Positions 17,805 through 20,949 of a stretch of DNA of 20,949 nt are shown in pieces (within the stretch, counting starts at the first letter, position 1; every line of letters begins with the position of its first letter). The position numbers were made by a program, and so were the translations under genes. The notes under the pieces are model-generated. The model did no database searches, had not been told where the DNA came from, and worked only from the letters and a program-made list of their open reading frames with translations. This stretch comes from Jaenimonas drosophilae (Eukaryota; Euglenozoa; Kinetoplastea; Trypanosomatida; Trypanosomatidae): positions 1-20,949 of the forward strand of contig JASAON010001399.1 of assembly GCA_030849065.1 (NCBI GenBank), in the 5' to 3' direction.

Positions 17805-18035
17805 ACCAAGAAGTTTCTGGATGTGCTTCTCGTAGCGATTTTTTTCTTTCCGTTGTTTTTCTTTTACGTTCACGTACATATGCAGATCCTCATCCTCCAT
17901 TTTTCTAACAATCCCCCAACATCATGCCAGGGTCTTGCTTCATGTACCGCGCTGGTTGGTGTGGGGGGTGTGATGGCGCAAGGATTCTGGCTGAAGCACG
18001 CCGCGCTTAGTCGGATAAAGCATTATGAGAACATG

Positions 18036-18054
18036 GATCATGAGAGACATGATC
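18036..18054 (+). repeat. Inverted repeat / small hairpin
   Basis: GATCATG and CATGATC, seven-base perfect arms around an AGAGA loop, in the 3' flank of the CK1.1-type gene. Confidence 0.5.
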
Positions 18055-19918
18055 AACGACTGCCACCCACCCTGTATGCTTCTACTATCTTTGTTGTCGT
18101 TGTTGTTGCTTGATTTTCTAAAAGAGACAAAAACTTGTACGTGTTGGCTAATTGTTGCTGCTGCTGTTTGTTGTTTGTTGTTGGGGATGTCGTTCTCGTA
18201 TTCGTGTGTATGTGTGTGTGTGTGTTGCTTCCAATGTAGATGAAAAGAAATTCTAGCTTTGGTATGTTTCTTTGGGCGTCACGTAGTGTGAAGTCGAGGA
18301 GCGAACGAGAGACGGTCTGTGTTCATGTGCCGCACACTCCTCACCCCTCTTCAGAAGCATCTTCCTCTCTTCATTTCTACTCACCCCGAGCCCCCTCCCC
18401 CCCCCCCACATACCATGGCGCTTCTTGTTTTTTTTTCTGTTCTTGTTGTTACTTTTTATTCTTTTCGTAGCTCGGCGAGGTGATGATGATCCACAACAAG
18501 TCGTGTACCTCCGCCTCCCTCCTCCTCCTCTCCTCCATCCCCTCGCACACAACAAGAGAAGGTGTTGGCTTGTGTGCGTCTGCGCTGATGTACTCATGTA
18601 TGTAGAGCATCACCCTTCTGTGTGTTTCTCGGGATAGAGGGTGGAGTAAAGCAATCGGAGGAATAATGATGCTTCCTGTTTTTTTTGTTGTTGTTGTGCG
18701 CGATCAAATCATCATTGGTAGCCCCAATGGAGAGAAGGAGTGTGTATGTATGAGTGAAGTGCGGCACGCGGGATCATTGCGACCACATCGTTGCGATGCT
18801 ACGCTGGCGAAGCCTCCACACATCCATTCTGGCATCTCTTCTTTTTTTTGTTTTGTTTTAAGAATTTGTTTTGTTTCCCGGTTTGTTGTGCACGCACCCA
18901 CACAACTTGGTGGCGCACGTCTGTTGCTGCATTACTTCTCCTCCGTCGTTGTTGGTTTCTTGGTCTTCTCATCTGCACTTTTTTGGACGCGGTGTTTGGA
19001 GAACAGAATCATCACACACACGTACACACGTGTGTGAATCTGGTATCTCACTTCACCAACACACACACACATACACACACGCTTGTTCATGCATACACGG
19101 TACCTGAGGGGCGTCGCGAAGGTTGCCAAGTTGTTGGTTGCTGTTCCTCCCCTGATGTGCGCTACGGGAATAGCGATTTTGGTGAAGAAGATTCTTGAGT
19201 TTTTTTTTCTTGTTTTGATTTGTTGTTTTGTTGTTGTACCTACTCGTTGCTGTTTGTTGTTGACGTTGCTGTTATTGTTGTGCATGGGAGAGCTTCGGGG
19301 ATTATTGACTACAAAAAAAAACAAGCAAAAGAACGCATCGTCACGGACTCCTTCTCGTGGATGCCGTTGACGCATCTTGCCTAGAGATGAAGGAAGTGGT
19401 TGGTGGAGTGCTGTGCCAGTTGTTGTGTGTGTATGTGCGCACGTGAGGGTGAGGGTATCCCATAGTACACCATGTTGCTGTTGGATTCAGCCATGAGGAC
19501 GGCGTTTGACCGACAGCCATTCTCATCGTATCCTTCACGCACGCACAGAGAGATGCACCACACCCAGAACACGTGCGTGTTGATGCACGCCGTTCGTCTC
19601 GCACTGCTTACCCACCATTTTCCTCTTCACCTCCATCCCTCTCTCTTCCGTGTACGTCTCTTCCAGCATTGTCTGTCTGCCCTCATGAGTGTGCGTGTGT
19701 GTGAGGGGCCTCCCTCATGGGAGCAATCGATTCTCCTGACTTTGTTCTTCAAATGTTGTTTTTATTTTTGTTTGTATATCTGCGTGTGTGGTATCTCTGC
19801 ACTCAGCCACCATCATCATCCACCCTCCCACACAGCAGAAAGCCTGGATGGAACGTCCATGGGTGGCGGTGCGCGAGGTAGGAGCTGGCGCGTCAGCCGC
19901 TCTCGTGAGGGATGCGGA

Positions 19919-19936
19919 AGAGAGAGAGAGAGAGAG
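19919..19936. repeat. (AG)9 simple repeat
   Basis: Nine AG units in the spacer between the CK1 genes, followed within about 25 bases by a TA-rich and A-rich stretch. Confidence 0.8.
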
Positions 19937-20499
19937 TGACGAGTCCTTCCCCTATACATCTATATATATAAAACATAAAGAAAAAACAAAACAAACAAAC
20001 AAACAACAACAATAGCAACAAGAACAAGAGAATGAGAGTGTGTGGTGTGCTGTGGCAGAATATATAAAAAAAAACAAATGCACAAGTACAGTTTTGTGGT
20101 ACTTTGAGTTGGCGCTTTGGTAGGCAGACTGCAGACTAGGTTATGTATTTGGCCCCCACCGCCCGCATTTACTGTTGTCGCATCCCCTTCATGATGATGA
20201 TGATTCGTGTGCGCGTTTGTATGTGGGCCCACAACCCGTTGGTGGGTGCTTTGATGTACTACCTTCACACATATAGTTGATGCATCTCATCCTTCCACCC
20301 TTTCTCACTCTTCCTATCCGTATGTATGTGTGTATGAAGGAAGAAGAAGAAGCATCACCCATCGACCGGCGCTGCTCCTCTCTTCGCATCCCCCCATAAT
20401 ACATTTTACGCTGCACATAATTGCTGCTTTATACGGCAATTTTCCCGCATATCTCTGTGGGTACGAACAGCAAAGAAGCATCAAGGAAACACAACCAAT

Positions 20500-20516
20500 T
20501 TGCTTCGTTCCTCTAG
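20500..20516 (+). promoter_or_regulatory. Candidate spliced-leader acceptor for the CK1.2-type gene
   Basis: A pyrimidine run ends at AG 20515-20516, giving a 205-base ATG-free leader. The ATG-free stretch extends back to 20337, so an earlier acceptor after the C/T-rich run near 20374-20396 is also possible. Confidence 0.5.
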
Positions 20517-20721
20517 ACACTCTCACTCTCGCCCGTGTACATCACACTTCATCATCTGGCACACAAAGGCCCGTAGGACGTGGATTGAGCTCATCACGGA
20601 CGACGAACCAACATCATTGACGAGAAGTACGCGCACGCACCACGTCTAACCCTCTCTGCAGCACACTCATTCTTCTTCCTGAATCCACCCCCACAACACA
20701 CAGGAACCCGAACACATCATC

Positions 20722-20949
20722 ATGAACGTTGAACTACGCGTGGGAAACCGCTACCGCATTGGCCAGAAGATTGGCTCCGGCTCTTTTGGTGAAATCTTTC
20801 GCGGTACGAACATCCAAACGGGTGAGCCCGTTGCCATCAAGCTCGAGCAAGTCAAGACGCGCCACCCGCAGCTCACCTATGAGGCCCGCTTTTACCGCAT
20901 TCTGAACAGTGGCGGTGGTGCGGTAGGCATCCCGCAAGTGCTCTATCAT
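20722..20949 (+). CDS. CK1.2: Casein kinase 1, CK1.2-type (3' truncated by window end)
   Basis: The first 76 residues of a CK1 kinase running off the window. The start [18 protein letters not shown] is, from memory, essentially that of trypanosomatid CK1.2. The glycine loop GSGSFGEIF is at about 18-26, and the catalytic Lys lies in PVAIKLEQ near 40. CK1.2 is the major, highly conserved CK1 isoform of trypanosomatids, reported as essential and, in Leishmania, also released to the host cell. The catalytic loop and C-terminal tail are beyond the edge, so activity cannot be judged here. ATG 20722 lies in an ATCATC leader context and is the first ATG in 385 bases. It is a tandem neighbour of the CK1.1-type gene in the same orientation. 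Confidence 0.93.
   Translation, partial: MNVELRVGNRYRIGQKIGSGSFGEIFRGTNIQTGEPVAIKLEQVKTRHPQLTYEARFYRILNSGGGAVGIPQVLYH

Larger units (their letters stand above)
17754..20721 (+). other. Long intergenic/UTR region between the two CK1 genes
   Basis: 2.97 kb, the longest gap in the window. It begins with a GTT/GCT repeat right after the CK1.1-type stop and includes an inverted repeat at 18036-18054, many T runs, TG/CA repeats near 19010-19080, AG x9 at 19919-19936 and an A-rich stretch at 19965-20025. ATGs are frequent until 20334, then absent up to the next start. No open frame has a recognisable domain, and no tRNA-like or rRNA-like sequence was seen by eye. A long 3' UTR, an unannotated non-coding RNA or a missed short gene are all possible. 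Confidence 0.5.

Noticed and set aside
18666..19198. Overlapping + strand frames in the CK1 spacer that might encode membrane proteins
   Set aside because: The hydrophobic stretches come from T-rich DNA. There is no consistent codon bias or family signature.
19472..19939. 155-codon + strand frame in the CK1 spacer
   Set aside because: It starts with TTG, has Cys/His/Leu runs from repeats and ends inside the AG repeat. No homology is recognisable.
715..20721. Search by eye of the spacers for tRNA box B, retroposon or transposase signatures
   Set aside because: No convincing box A/B pair, reverse transcriptase motif or terminal repeat was found. A covariance-model scan would be needed to exclude small RNAs.
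1..20949. Possible reassigned stop codons, as in some trypanosomatids
   Set aside because: Recognisable genes end cleanly with TGA, TAA and TAG at expected lengths, and tryptophan is encoded by TGG, so the standard code fits.

Overview
The window looks like nuclear DNA from a kinetoplastid protist (trypanosomatid or close relative). All ten supported protein genes lie on the + strand and none shows an intron. They are separated by long non-coding stretches with pyrimidine tracts followed by AG, as expected for polycistronic transcription with spliced-leader trans-splicing. Two families point to the same group: DUF1935 (kinetoplastid calpain-related) proteins, and a tandem casein kinase 1 pair whose second member is almost the CK1.2 sequence I know from Leishmania and Trypanosoma. 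TGA, TAA and TAG all end genes, so the standard nuclear code applies. I cannot name the genus.

Layout. 1-714: a DUF1935 protein, 5' end uncertain. 2289-2822: its paralogue. 4379-4993: a protein with a C-terminal membrane segment. 5239-5433: a possible 64-residue protein. 5895-7208: a PSP1-domain protein with asparagine tracts, a likely mRNA-binding factor. 8771-10873: a 700-residue protein of unknown function with serine, glutamine and asparagine tracts. 11116-12258: aldose 1-epimerase with a possible glycosomal C-terminus. 13302-15440: a UBX-domain protein, a candidate Cdc48/p97 adaptor. 16722-17753: CK1.1-type kinase. 20722 to the window end: CK1.2-type kinase, truncated by the edge.

The genes share no obvious pathway, which is normal for a kinetoplastid directional cluster. 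Expression would be set after transcription, through leaders, 3' UTRs and RNA-binding proteins. The most unusual non-coding signal is a 1,142-base stretch before the CK1.1-type gene (15580-16721) with no ATG on the coding strand but several dozen CAT trinucleotides. This suggests a very long 5' leader selected to lack upstream starts. Leaders across the window are CA/AAC-rich while 3' flanks are TG/GTT-rich. No tRNA, rRNA, CRISPR, transposase or reverse transcriptase was seen. No clearly new multi-gene system is apparent.
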